A program made the position numbers and the translations under genes. This document shows positions 37,732 through 46,656 of a DNA stretch of 64,000 bases, piece after piece. The notes beneath the pieces are model-generated. The model saw only the letters and a program-made list of their open reading frames with translations, was not told the origin of the DNA and did not search any database. Numbering within the stretch: the stretch's first letter is position 1; each line of letters opens with the position of its first letter. Source of the stretch: Psychrobacter immobilis (GTDB lineage Bacteria > Pseudomonadota > Gammaproteobacteria > Pseudomonadales > Moraxellaceae); contig CAJHAA010000006.1 of the NCBI GenBank assembly GCA_904846265.1, forward strand, positions 62,001 to 126,000. Reading direction: 5' to 3'.

Positions 37732-39216
37732 ATGAGTCGTGAAATCTTAACGGTAGTAGAAACTGTCAGTAATGAAAAGGGCTTAAATCCTGAAGATATC
37801 TTTGAAGCGATAGAAGACGCTTTGGTGGTATCGACTAAGAAAAAAGTATACACCGAACAGCCAGAAGTGGCAGTACGGGTTGCTATCGACCGTACAACGG
37901 GTGATTATGATACTTATCGTTACTGGACAGTGGTTGCAGATGAAGACCATGAAATGCCTGCTTGTCAGCTAGCCATCAGCGATCTTGATCCAGAAGAATG
38001 GTCAATCGGTGATGTTAAAGAAGAACAGATTGAATCGATTGAGTTTGGTCGTATTGCTGCGACGCAAGCCAAACAAGTCATCATCCAAAAGATTCGTGAA
38101 GCTGAGCGTAATTTAGTAGCAGATGCTTTTGAGCCGCGTGTTGGCGAGATGATGTATGGCGAAGTCAAGAAGCAGACTCGTGATGGCTATATCATTGATC
38201 TAGGTGACAATGCCGAAGGCTATTTGTCACGTGATCAGATGCTGCCGCGTGAGCAATTACGTGCAAAATCACGTATCAATGCTATTTTGTATCATGTCAA
38301 CCGTGAAAACCGTGGCGCTCAGTTGTTACTGTCTCGTACTCATCCTGAAATGCTTTCAGCATTGATGCAAAAAGAAGTACCAGAGATTGCCGAACAAATT
38401 ATTGAAATCCGCAACGTCGCGCGCTTGCCGGGTACTCGTGCTAAAATAGCTGTGAAAACCAACGATCATCGTATCGATCCAGTTGGCGCTTGTATTGGTA
38501 TGCGTGGTACACGTATCCAAGCCGTACAGCAGGAGCTTGATGGCGAACGCATTGATGTGGTGGTGTGGTCAGATGATCCAGCACAGTTCATTATTAGTGC
38601 TTTAGAGCCAGCTGACGTCAGTAGCATCATCTTGGATGAAGATACGCAGACAGCTGATATTATCTTTAGCACCAATGATCAGTTGGCACGTGCGATCGGT
38701 TCACAAGGTCAAAACGTACGTTTGGCGTCTGAGCTAACGGGCTATAAGCTTAATATGATGCTAGAAGAAGAATATCAGCAGCGTCAACAGAACGAATCGA
38801 AAGCCTTTATCGAATTATTCTATGAACGTTTAGAAGTGGATAAAGACTTAGCACAAGCACTGGTCGATATTGGTTTTACCAGTATTGAAGAAGTGGCTTA
38901 CGTACCAGTTGAAACCTTTTATGATATCGAAGGTCTAGACGATGAAGCGATTGAGATGATTCAAGAGCGTGCAAAAGAAGTCGTCATCGCTGATGAGCTG
39001 GTCAAACAACAGAACATGAAAGAGCCAAGTCAAGAGCTACAAGAGCTTGAAGGTATGACAGTCAATTGGGCTTATAAAATGGCACAAAAAGACATTATTA
39101 CCGTTGATGATTTGGCAGAACAAGCAGTCTTCGATCTCGAAGATATCGAAGGTTTAGACTCTGAAACCGCAGGAAAACTCATCATGAAAGCTCGGGAATC
39201 TTGGTTCAATGAATAA
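37732..39216 (+). CDS. nusA: Transcription termination/antitermination protein NusA
   Basis: Binds RNA polymerase and nascent RNA to control pausing, termination and antitermination. Domains in order: N-terminal polymerase-binding domain (1-130), S1 domain (about 135-200, YGEVKKQTRDGYIIDLGDNAEGYL), KH1 and KH2 (GACIGMRGTRIQAV, AIGSQGQNVRLAS), and two C-terminal acidic helix-hairpin-helix repeats (DIGFTSIEEVAYV and KDIITVDDLAEQAV). At 494 residues it matches E. coli (495). About 150 bases before infB. Confidence 0.97.
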   Translation: MSREILTVVETVSNEKGLNPEDIFEAIEDALVVSTKKKVYTEQPEVAVRVAIDRTTGDYDTYRYWTVVADEDHEMPACQLAISDLDPEEWSIGDVKEEQIESIEFGRIAATQAKQVIIQKIREAERNLVADAFEPRVGEMMYGEVKKQTRDGYIIDLGDNAEGYLSRDQMLPREQLRAKSRINAILYHVNRENRGAQLLLSRTHPEMLSALMQKEVPEIAEQIIEIRNVARLPGTRAKIAVKTNDHRIDPVGACIGMRGTRIQAVQQELDGERIDVVVWSDDPAQFIISALEPADVSSIILDEDTQTADIIFSTNDQLARAIGSQGQNVRLASELTGYKLNMMLEEEYQQRQQNESKAFIELFYERLEVDKDLAQALVDIGFTSIEEVAYVPVETFYDIEGLDDEAIEMIQERAKEVVIADELVKQQNMKEPSQELQELEGMTVNWAYKMAQKDIITVDDLAEQAVFDLEDIEGLDSETAGKLIMKARESWFNE

Positions 39217-39367
39217 GCGGTAACTGCATATCGCTGTCTTTTAGTGATATGCTATCGATAATAAAGTGCTGGTATGAACGCAGTACCAATACCAGCCTTA
39301 CCCCAATCATTTGTAGCCAACAACTGAATTGAACATATAGCAAATAATAGACAGTAGGTGATAATAA

Positions 39368-42094
39368 ATGGCAGATAAGACCGTCAAAGAACTGGCAGAT
39401 ATGGTAGGCAAAACCGCAAGTGCTGTACAACAGCAATTGGTAGATGCTGGACTGCCTGCTCGTGCAGAGGGTGACCTAGTCACTGAGCTTGAGCAAGAGA
39501 AGTTGGTGACGTATTTAAAGCAAAGTCATGGTCAGCAAGAAAAGCGTCGTATTAGTCTTAAATCTAAGACAACTAGCACTGCGCGCGTGACCGGCTCTTC
39601 AGGTAAATCTAAGAGCGTCAATGTGGAAGTGCGTAAAAAGAAAGTATTTGAAAAGCCTGATCCAGAAAAAATGGCTGAAGAGTTGGCTGCGCGTGAGCAA
39701 GCGATGATTGAGTCGCAAGAACGTGCTGCTAAAGATGCTGAAGAGCGTGCTGCTACCAAGAAGAAATCTGAAGAACGTCAAGCTGCAACCTTGGCGGCAA
39801 TGCGTGCAAGCTTAGGCTCTAGCAAAAAGTCAGATGATAAAAACGACGATATCTCAACCTCAGTGGTTGTGAAAAAAGGTGGCAAAACCACTGTCGAAGT
39901 CAAACCTAAAGACCAACCGAAGAAAAAAGTTGCAGCGACGAAACCGAAAGTTGAAACGGCGGTTGAGCGTAAAGCGCGCGAATTGCGTGAGAAAGAAGAA
40001 GCTCGTTTACGTGAAATCGAAACAGAAACACGCCGCGCTCAAGCTGAAGAAGCACAAAAACGTACGCTTGAACAAATGCGTAAAATGGCTGGAAAATATA
40101 CAGATCAGCCTGCTTCTGAAGTTCGTAAAGACGAGCCACTAGCTGAAGGTTTGGTTGGTGATGCCTTAGAAGAATCGTTTGAAAAAGAACGTCGTGAAAT
40201 CAAGCGTGGCACCAGTAGTACTAGTGCTCGTGGTCGTGGTCGCCGTAAGAATCAAGATGAGCGTGAGATCAAAAACCGTAAAAACGGTTTGCGTTCAACG
40301 CAAGCATCACAGCATAAGTTCGAAAAACCTGTTGAAAAAATTGTTTACGATGTTGAGATTAGTGAACAAATTACCGTTGCAGATCTTGCTCAACGTATGG
40401 CAGTTAAAGCGCGCGAAGTCACCAAATTGCTTATGAAAATGGGTGAGATGGCTCGTGAGTCAGATACGATTGATCAAGCGACAGCAAGTTTGCTCGTTGA
40501 AGAGATGGGTCACAATCCAGTACTGGTTAGTGATACTAAGGTTGAAGACGATCTACAAGACGCCGTTGATGAGCGTAGCAGTAACGTTCAAACTCGTCCG
40601 CCAGTCGTCACAATCATGGGTCACGTCGATCACGGTAAGACATCGTTACTTGATAAAATTCGTGAAACAAAAGTGGCAACTGGTGAAGCAGGTGGTATTA
40701 CTCAGCATATCGGTGCTTATCACGTTAAGACCGATCGTGGTGTGATTACCTTCCTTGATACTCCGGGTCACGCGGCCTTTAGTGCTATGCGTTCACGCGG
40801 TGCACAGGCGACTGATATTGTTGTGTTAGTTGTTGCCGCTGATGATGGTATGATGCCGCAAACAGCAGAAGCTATTGATCATGCTCGTGCTGCTGGTACG
40901 CCAATTATCGTTGCAATCAATAAAATGGATAAGCCAAGCGCTGATCCAGATCGCGTCCTTAATGAATTGACTGCTAAAGAAGTCGTTTCAGAAGAGTGGG
41001 GCGGCGATACCCCAATGGCTCGCATCTCAGCCAAAACCGGTGATGGTATTGATGAGCTGTTAGAACTTATTAGCCTACAAGCTGAACTAATGGAGCTAGA
41101 AGCACCGTTAGATGGCGCTGCTCAAGGTGTGGTCATTGAATCAAGACTTGAAAAAGGGCGCGGTCCAGTTGTTAGCGTCTTAGTTAAAAAAGGCACATTG
41201 AAGCAAGGTGACTTGGTCTTGGCTGGCGAGCATTACGGTAAAGTTCGTGCAATGACTGATGAACATGGTAAGCGTATTCAATCAGCAGGTCCTTCTATCC
41301 CTGTAGAAATTTTAGGCCTACCTGAAACGCCAGCAGCTGGTAGCGAGTTCTTAGTCTTAACCGACGAGAAAAAAGCTCGTGAAGTGGCAGAGTTTAGAAG
41401 CAACCGTGAGCGTGAGCGTCAACTTGAACGTCAGAATGCTATGCGTTTAGAAAGCATGTTTGATCAGATGGAACAAGGCGATGTGTCATTCTTGAATATC
41501 GTATTGAAAACCGATGTTCGTGGTTCGCTTGAAGCACTACTTTCTGCATTGAATGAGCTATCAACTGATGAAGTTAAAGTCAGAGTAATCAGCTCAGGCG
41601 TTGGTCCTATCTCTGAATCTGATGTGACACTTGCAGAATCTAGCGAAGCGGTATTGTTAGGTTTCAACGTTCGTGCTGATGCGACCGCACGTCGCAAAGC
41701 GGATGCCGCCAACATGGATATCCGTTATTACAGCGTTATCTATGGTTTGATTGATGATGTGAAAGCAGCTATGAGTGGTATGCTTGCGCCAGAACATCGT
41801 GAGAAAATCCTTGGTGTTGCAGACGTTCGTGAAGTATTCCGTTCTAGTAAGTTCGGTGCTGCTGCTGGTTGTATGGTGGTTGAAGGTACAATTTATCGCA
41901 ACAAACCGATCCGCGTATTGCGTGATGACCAAGTTATCTTTACTGGTCAATTGCAATCATTGCGTCGCTATAAAGAAGACGTTAATGAAGTACGTACTGG
42001 TATGGAATGTGGTATGGCTGTTCGTGGCTATGATGTCGAAGCTGGCGATAAGATCGAAGTCTTTGAAATCCAAGAGTTTGCACGTACTATCTAA
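39368..42094 (+). CDS. infB: Translation initiation factor IF-2
   Basis: GTPase that places initiator tRNA on the 30S subunit; fits with the tRNA-fMet gene at the head of this cluster. The N-terminus has an IF2_N fold ([21 protein letters not shown]), then a long charged Lys/Glu/Arg-rich helix region (about 50-330), a second IF2_N-like unit, and the GTPase with G1 [10 protein letters not shown]3 DTPGHAAF, G4 NKMD and G5 SAKTG. The C-terminal domains bind fMet-tRNA. Length 908, close to E. coli IF2 alpha (890). Confidence 0.97.
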   Translation: MADKTVKELADMVGKTASAVQQQLVDAGLPARAEGDLVTELEQEKLVTYLKQSHGQQEKRRISLKSKTTSTARVTGSSGKSKSVNVEVRKKKVFEKPDPEKMAEELAAREQAMIESQERAAKDAEERAATKKKSEERQAATLAAMRASLGSSKKSDDKNDDISTSVVVKKGGKTTVEVKPKDQPKKKVAATKPKVETAVERKARELREKEEARLREIETETRRAQAEEAQKRTLEQMRKMAGKYTDQPASEVRKDEPLAEGLVGDALEESFEKERREIKRGTSSTSARGRGRRKNQDEREIKNRKNGLRSTQASQHKFEKPVEKIVYDVEISEQITVADLAQRMAVKAREVTKLLMKMGEMARESDTIDQATASLLVEEMGHNPVLVSDTKVEDDLQDAVDERSSNVQTRPPVVTIMGHVDHGKTSLLDKIRETKVATGEAGGITQHIGAYHVKTDRGVITFLDTPGHAAFSAMRSRGAQATDIVVLVVAADDGMMPQTAEAIDHARAAGTPIIVAINKMDKPSADPDRVLNELTAKEVVSEEWGGDTPMARISAKTGDGIDELLELISLQAELMELEAPLDGAAQGVVIESRLEKGRGPVVSVLVKKGTLKQGDLVLAGEHYGKVRAMTDEHGKRIQSAGPSIPVEILGLPETPAAGSEFLVLTDEKKAREVAEFRSNRERERQLERQNAMRLESMFDQMEQGDVSFLNIVLKTDVRGSLEALLSALNELSTDEVKVRVISSGVGPISESDVTLAESSEAVLLGFNVRADATARRKADAANMDIRYYSVIYGLIDDVKAAMSGMLAPEHREKILGVADVREVFRSSKFGAAAGCMVVEGTIYRNKPIRVLRDDQVIFTGQLQSLRRYKEDVNEVRTGMECGMAVRGYDVEAGDKIEVFEIQEFARTI

Positions 42095-42182
42095 CGTTAC
42101 AGTTCGATAGCAGGATATCTAATCATGCAATATGCTTAATCAGCTGAGCAGATTAGTATCTTCTTAATATCTAGCTGTACTT

Positions 42183-42216
42183 AGGCCTAACAGGTACATC
42201 CTGCTAGGCCTTTTTT
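42183..42216 (+). terminator. terminator-like hairpin between infB and rbfA
   Basis: AGGCCTA and TAGGCCT outer arms with inner CAGG/CCTG, one mismatch between, then six T. It would partly uncouple rbfA-truB from infB. Confidence 0.8.
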
Positions 42217-42297
42217 ACCAACTATTAGTCCTAAAATTTGTTAATAAGCCAATATATCAATCAGTGAAAATAAGCCATATTAAAGTAAGGTAACAAT

Positions 42298-42702
42298 ATG
42301 AACCAACGTCTACAACGCTTAGCCGACCAAATTCAACGTGAGCTTGCTGTTCTCATCCGTGATGCAGTCAATGACCCTCGTTTAACTGGTTTTGTCACTA
42401 TTTCTAGTGTCAAAGTTAGTCCTGACCTAGGGTATGCTGATGTATATGTCACCATCATGGAGCCTGAGCTTAATGATTCCATGAATAAGACCAATCATGA
42501 AGAAAGCATCAAAGTACTTAATAAAGCGGCGGGCTTTTTGCGCACCGAATTAAGCCACAGCCTAAAAACACGTACCACACCACGCTTGCGTTTTCATTAT
42601 GACGAAGTGACTGCTCGTGGTAATTACATGATGGATTTAATCAGTAAAGCAGTTATTAAGACTGAAGAAAATGAGTCTGACGAGCAAGAAAACGAAGAGT
42701 AG
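42298..42702 (+). CDS. rbfA: Ribosome-binding factor A
   Basis: Cold-shock-associated 30S maturation factor with a KH-like fold. Family marks: RLADQIQRELAVLIRDAVNDPR, VTISSVKVSPDLGYADVYVT, and LRTELSHSLKTRTTPRLRFHYDE. The 134 residues end in a Glu/Asp-rich tail. truB starts 17 bases after the stop. GTAAGG lies in front of the start. Confidence 0.95.
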   Translation: MNQRLQRLADQIQRELAVLIRDAVNDPRLTGFVTISSVKVSPDLGYADVYVTIMEPELNDSMNKTNHEESIKVLNKAAGFLRTELSHSLKTRTTPRLRFHYDEVTARGNYMMDLISKAVIKTEENESDEQENEE

Positions 42703-42718
42703 AAGGGTAAAAGTCGTT

Positions 42719-43798
42719 ATGTCTATCGCATCTACGCAAGCGGATAAAAAGTCTAGTAATCACCCTAACAAGATTAAAGTCTCAGGTGTTATTTTAGTTG
42801 ATAAACCCAAAGGCATGACTTCACAGCAAGTGGTGTCAAAGGTGAAGTATCTTTTTAAGTCGCCAAATCATGACAGTAAAAAAGCGGGGCACACAGGGAC
42901 ACTTGATCCAATGGCAACTGGTCTATTGCCGATTTGTATGGGTGAAGCGACAAAATTTAGCCATTATCAGCTAGATGCGGACAAATCCTATCAAGCAACT
43001 ATTCTACTTGGCGGTCAAACTGATACTGGTGATGCCGATGGTCAAATCACTGCTAAGGCACCCATTCCAAAATTTGATGATGTACTGTTAGACAAAGTCG
43101 CTCAGCAGTTTTTAGGTGCTCAGCAGCAGATACCACCGATGTATTCTGCACTAAAAAAAGATGGCAAAAAACTCTATGAGTATGCTCGTGCGGGAATTGA
43201 GGTAGAACGAGCGCCTAGAGGTATTGTAATCAAGGCCATTGATTTAAAAGCGCTTGATCATGAGAAAATTCAATTGACAGTGACCTGTACTAAAGGGACT
43301 TATGTGCGTGTACTCGGTGAAGACATCGCTAAAGCGATGGGTACATTAGGGCATTTGACTGCATTACGCCGTACGCAGGTTGGTGATTTTAAAATCAATG
43401 ATGCGATTACTTTGCCAGACTTAGAAGCATTAGTGTTCAATAACAGGCAAGAGCAATTGATGCCGGTAGATGCTTGCATTAATATTGAAGCTGAGATGGT
43501 GTTGACGTTTGAGCAGTGTGAGCGTATACACATGGGTCAACGCTTGAATGTATTTGAGCAACTGACAGACAGTCTGCGCGACTATATTTCAACTAGTATC
43601 AGTCATCAGTCGTCTGTGTCAGAAAACGACGATATCCAACTAGATAGTGATATTGTTAGTAGTGACGATGACCAACAACCCTTGATCCATGAGATTCCAG
43701 TTGATATTCGTTTGATAAATCAGCAAGGTCAGTTTCTTGGATTGGGTGCCGTAAGTCTCAACGGTAGATTGCAGCCTAAAAAGCTAATCCAGCGTTAA
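42719..43798 (+). CDS. truB: tRNA pseudouridine-55 synthase TruB
   Basis: Makes pseudouridine 55 in the tRNA T-loop. Catalytic Asp in GHTGTLDPMATGLLPICMGEATK near residue 60, then the YQATILLGGQTDTGDADG and IPPMYSALKKDGKKLYEYAR blocks. The 359 residues exceed the E. coli length (314) through an Asp/Ser-rich insertion in the C-terminal PUA region (about 300-330). GAAGGG precedes the ATG at 42719; the earlier in-frame start at 42671 would overlap rbfA by 32 bases and is less likely. Confidence 0.95.
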   Translation: MSIASTQADKKSSNHPNKIKVSGVILVDKPKGMTSQQVVSKVKYLFKSPNHDSKKAGHTGTLDPMATGLLPICMGEATKFSHYQLDADKSYQATILLGGQTDTGDADGQITAKAPIPKFDDVLLDKVAQQFLGAQQQIPPMYSALKKDGKKLYEYARAGIEVERAPRGIVIKAIDLKALDHEKIQLTVTCTKGTYVRVLGEDIAKAMGTLGHLTALRRTQVGDFKINDAITLPDLEALVFNNRQEQLMPVDACINIEAEMVLTFEQCERIHMGQRLNVFEQLTDSLRDYISTSISHQSSVSENDDIQLDSDIVSSDDDQQPLIHEIPVDIRLINQQGQFLGLGAVSLNGRLQPKKLIQR

Positions 43799-44174
43799 TG
43801 TTACGGTTCTTATATAACCCTCGTTTAAACACGATTTAGCTTACTAATAGTTTACACTAATCACATATCCTCACATTTTATTGCAGGTTTCACCTATGGT
43901 GGAACCTGTTTTTTTTGTACTTTAGATCTACCGGATAGGAAGTCTGGATAGAAAAATAAATCGAACTAAGACTCTAAGAATAAGAACATAAAAAAATAAT
44001 AAGATAAAAAGTCATATATCAAAAATAAAAACTAGGTTCGAAAGAGAATATTTAATAGGAACAAGATGGGTCAGAGGAAGACTATATAGCCAATAATAAT
44101 AACGACTCATAAAAATAAAGTATGAATAATAAAACAACTAAAAGAAAATCACTCATAACGAAAAAAGGAATATC
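43799..44174. other. truB - pfpI intergenic, A-rich leader
   Basis: About 375 bases. The truB terminator is at 43884-43918. From about 43920 to 44170 the plus strand is strikingly A-rich and T-poor and has no frame; it may be an unstructured leader of the next gene. Confidence 0.6.
43884..43918 (+). terminator. terminator of truB operon
   Basis: CAGGTTTCACC and GGTGGAACCTG form an 11-bp stem with one G-U pair and a TAT loop, followed by a long T-run. Confidence 0.9.
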
Positions 44175-44699
44175 ATGAAAACCATCGCTTTTTTACTACA
44201 CAATAACTTCGAGCAAGCAGAATACGAAGAGGTTAATAATCAACTCAAAGATAAAGGTTACAAGACACTTCTTATAACCACAAATAAAGAAAAAGAAGTG
44301 CAAGCCATGCAGCAAGATGTAGACAAAGGCGACACCTTTATTGCTGATATTTTTGCAAAAGACGCAAGCATTTCTGATTATGATGCGTTGGTGCTACCAG
44401 GTGGTACTGTCAATGCGGATACGATTCGTGGCAATGAAGAGGCTCATAGTATTATCAATGCTATCAATGATGCAGGCAAGCCATTAGCTGTCATTTGCCA
44501 TGCTCCTTGGGCACTTATCAATACAGGTATTGCCAAAGGTAAAACGCTCACTGCTTATCATACGCTGCAGATAGATTTAGAAAACGCTGGTGCAAAATTT
44601 GTAGATCAAACAGTACAGGTAGACGGTAATTTGATTACCTCACGTAATCCAGATGATATCAGCAATTTCGTTGATGCTATTGATAAGGCATTATCTTAA
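44175..44699 (+). CDS. DJ-1/PfpI family protein
   Basis: Class I glutamine-amidotransferase-like fold. The nucleophile elbow is Cys108 in AVICHAPWAL, with His109 and the upstream Glu17. ALVLPGGTVNADTIR and LTAYHTLQIDLENAGA are family blocks. Close members are stress-induced (YhbO, YraA, PfpI), with deglycase, glyoxalase or protease activity claimed; which applies here is open. AAAAAAGGAA precedes the ATG. It opens a small insert between truB and rpsO together with two tiny acidic proteins, which suggests a stress-response role. Confidence 0.85.
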   Translation: MKTIAFLLHNNFEQAEYEEVNNQLKDKGYKTLLITTNKEKEVQAMQQDVDKGDTFIADIFAKDASISDYDALVLPGGTVNADTIRGNEEAHSIINAINDAGKPLAVICHAPWALINTGIAKGKTLTAYHTLQIDLENAGAKFVDQTVQVDGNLITSRNPDDISNFVDAIDKALS

Positions 44700-44774
44700 T
44701 TTTTCTACCCACTTACTGAGTAATTAATTACTTATATTTCTTAAACATTCACAACTGTAACTGAGGAAAATATT

Positions 44775-44936
44775 ATGTCAAACTCTAACCCAAGCGATAC
44801 CAAGCTTGAGCAACAACGTTCTGAGTCAGCAACTGCAGCGCTTAAAAGCCAAACTGAGAACAATCATACTGAAGATAGTGAAGCCGCAGCAGATCGTATT
44901 GCAGACAATGTAAAAGACGCTAAAGAAGACAAGTAG
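44775..44936 (+). CDS. Small acidic hydrophilic protein (53 aa)
   Basis: A 53-codon frame starting MSNSNPSDTKLEQQRSESAT and ending ADNVKDAKEDK, with GAGGAAAA placed 8 bases before the ATG. It is highly hydrophilic and rich in Asp, Glu, Lys, Ser, Asn and Ala, with no Cys or Trp, and is probably disordered or a single amphipathic helix. It lies 75 bases after the PfpI-like gene. Such proteins are often general-stress products, but I know no family for this one. The good ribosome site and amino-acid bias argue it is real. Confidence 0.6.
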   Translation: MSNSNPSDTKLEQQRSESATAALKSQTENNHTEDSEAAADRIADNVKDAKEDK

Positions 44937-45079
44937 AGTATGTGACGTGTCATCCATAACAAGGTGACACTGATATATTTGCTGATTATCTCTACATCTC
45001 AATATCACTGATGACATTTGCATCTCAATGTAAAAAGTATAAAACAGCTACTTCAAAAAATAATAATTCAGGAGCTAAT

Positions 45080-45256
45080 ATGAGTAATTCATTGAATAAC
45101 ATGGATGAGCAAGAAAAAGAGATTGAAAGGCTTGCAGAAGACATGAATCCTAGCGAGCATGCTACTCCTGATAGTTTAGCAGAAGTTACCACAGCTGCAC
45201 CGCTTGAAGATGATGAACTAGGCGGTAATGCGACGGAAGATGACGTCAAGAAATAA
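45080..45256 (+). CDS. Small acidic hydrophilic protein (58 aa)
   Basis: A 58-codon frame with GGAG 5 bases before the ATG. It starts MSNSLNNMDEQEKEIERLAE and ends GGNATEDDVKK. It is strongly acidic and hydrophilic, like its upstream neighbour, and shares the same first four residues, but otherwise I see no clear homology. The longer frame from 45011 lacks a ribosome site. A terminator follows at 45326, so PfpI-like and both small genes could be one stress unit. Confidence 0.6.
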   Translation: MSNSLNNMDEQEKEIERLAEDMNPSEHATPDSLAEVTTAAPLEDDELGGNATEDDVKK

Positions 45257-45325
45257 GCAAATTCTATTGCCTATTGACGGATGATTTAACTATAAAAAAT
45301 AAATCTGACTTTACAAGTATTATGA

Positions 45326-45353
45326 AAAACTGCTGCTAGTTCAGCAGTTTTTT
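45326..45353 (+). terminator. terminator after the small acidic genes
   Basis: AAAACTGCTG and CAGCAGTTTT arms, 6-base loop, T-run. Confidence 0.88.
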
Positions 45354-45361
45354 GTTATAAT
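45353..45361 (+). promoter_or_regulatory. extended -10 promoter candidate for rpsO
   Basis: TGTTATAAT, a full TGnTATAAT match, starts in the T-run of the preceding terminator. The -35 region is poor, which an extended -10 can tolerate. Confidence 0.5.
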
Positions 45362-45623
45362 CACCGTCACATTTACATTAGGTTGAGATCAGACATCGTG
45401 CTTCATAGACTGTCCAAAACGGATAGTTATATTAAGTGCTCTCTCATCGCAACTTATCCTAAATGGTCGTTATGACTCATTAGCTTGTCGTACACTAGGT
45501 CAACTCTAGTAATGCAGGGTTGTCCTGAATGACGTGCAGGCTATTTTATTTACTATTCTACTGCTTTAGATCTTACTCAAATTCGAGAATGTCTTAAAGT
45601 TTTTAGCATTGCCGGAGATATTT

Positions 45624-45890
45624 ATGCTAACTAATACCGATCGCGAACAAATCATTGCTCAATACCAACGTGGCGAAAATGACACTGGTTCTCCAGAAGT
45701 TCAAGTAGCTCTATTGAGTGCTCGTATCAACGATTTGCAGAACCATTTTAAAGCACATAAAGCTGACCATCATAGCCGTCGCGGTCTTATCCGTATGGTT
45801 AACACGCGTCGTAAATTGCTTGATTACCTAAAAGGTAAAGATCTTGGTCGTTACACCACGCTTATCAGCCAGTTAGGTCTACGTCGTTAA
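45624..45890 (+). CDS. rpsO: 30S ribosomal protein S15
   Basis: Primary 16S rRNA-binding protein of the small subunit. The 88 residues carry [41 protein letters not shown], written here only as the recognised core; segments [13 protein letters not shown] and HHSRRGL are diagnostic. The ATG at 45624 has GGAG upstream; the TTG-started extension is spurious. pnp follows, the conserved rpsO-pnp order, though with an unusually long gap. Confidence 0.97.
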   Translation: MLTNTDREQIIAQYQRGENDTGSPEVQVALLSARINDLQNHFKAHKADHHSRRGLIRMVNTRRKLLDYLKGKDLGRYTTLISQLGLRR

Positions 45891-46010
45891 TCTAACGACA
45901 ATAGTACGAGTGGATGCTAAAATAAAAGAAGCCATCATATGGTGCTATTTTAGAATTTTTGCTGATTCGCTTGGAACTTGCTTGTTGCTATCGATAAAAT
46001 AGATTTTTCT

Positions 46011-46045
46011 AAAAACGGTGTGGAATAGTTTCACGCCGTTTTTTT
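46011..46045 (+). terminator. terminator of rpsO
   Basis: AAAAACGGTGTG and CACGCCGTTTTT arms with one G-U pair, 9-base loop, T-run. Confidence 0.88.
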
Positions 46046-46548
46046 ATGCTTATTCATTTTCAAGATTGATTTTGGATAGCATTGGTTATAAAGACCAATT
46101 CAAAGTAGGTAATAGAAGTTTTCGTAAAAACAGTAACACTAGAGCCTAGAGCTAAGTGTTTTCTATCGATAATTGCTCTGTTCCGCAATTCATTGGTCAA
46201 TGGCTATAAATCACTGTAAAATAATGCCTTGTGAGTTTGATAGTATATCTACTACATATATGGTGACTATTTATAAAATACCCGTTTCTTAGCTTATAGA
46301 ATAGCTAGCTGCGCTAATATCCAACTCTCAAAAGCGCAGAAAAATAGCCTGTAGGGTTTTTAGCACCGAAGTCTTTTGACTTAAGGTCTTTTTGATAGTA
46401 TTTATAGTAAAGCCAAAATTGAATGACCAAATATACACAATAGTACGATGTCTAGCACCGATAGGCATATGGAATAACTAGGTAATGTTATTGGCACTGG
46501 TTGAGATGATTTCTGAGAGAAAGACTGTCAATTATTAGTCATATACAC

Positions 46549-46586
46549 TAGTAGTCACATACACAGATAGTAGTCACATACACAGA
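46549..46586 (+). repeat. 19-bp tandem repeat upstream of pnp
   Basis: TAGTAGTCACATACACAGA occurs twice in direct contact (46549-46567 and 46568-46586). A degenerate partial copy (TTAGTCATATACAC) lies just before. Confidence 0.85.
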
Positions 46587-46598
46587 GTTTTAATGAAA

Positions 46599-46626
46599 AA
46601 TATCAGCTTTTTATAATGCTGATATT
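46599..46626 (+). promoter_or_regulatory. pnp leader stem-loop
   Basis: AATATCAGC (46599-46607) and GCTGATATT (46618-46626) form a perfect 9-bp stem with a 10-base loop, ending 30 bases before the pnp start. PNPase in E. coli is autoregulated through RNase III cleavage of a leader hairpin; this could be the analogue. Confidence 0.5.
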
Positions 46627-46656
46627 ACTTTCGTCAGTCAACATTAGGAAGATTAT

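Larger units (their letters stand above)
45257..45623. other. intergenic upstream of rpsO
   Basis: About 365 bases: a terminator (45326-45353), an extended -10 promoter directly after it, and about 255 bases of presumed rpsO leader. Confidence 0.6.
45891..46656. other. long rpsO - pnp intergenic region
   Basis: About 765 bases without a gene, much longer than in E. coli. Contains the rpsO terminator, a 19-bp tandem repeat (46549-46586) and a leader hairpin close to pnp (46599-46626), listed separately. The rest is A+T-rich. Confidence 0.65.
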
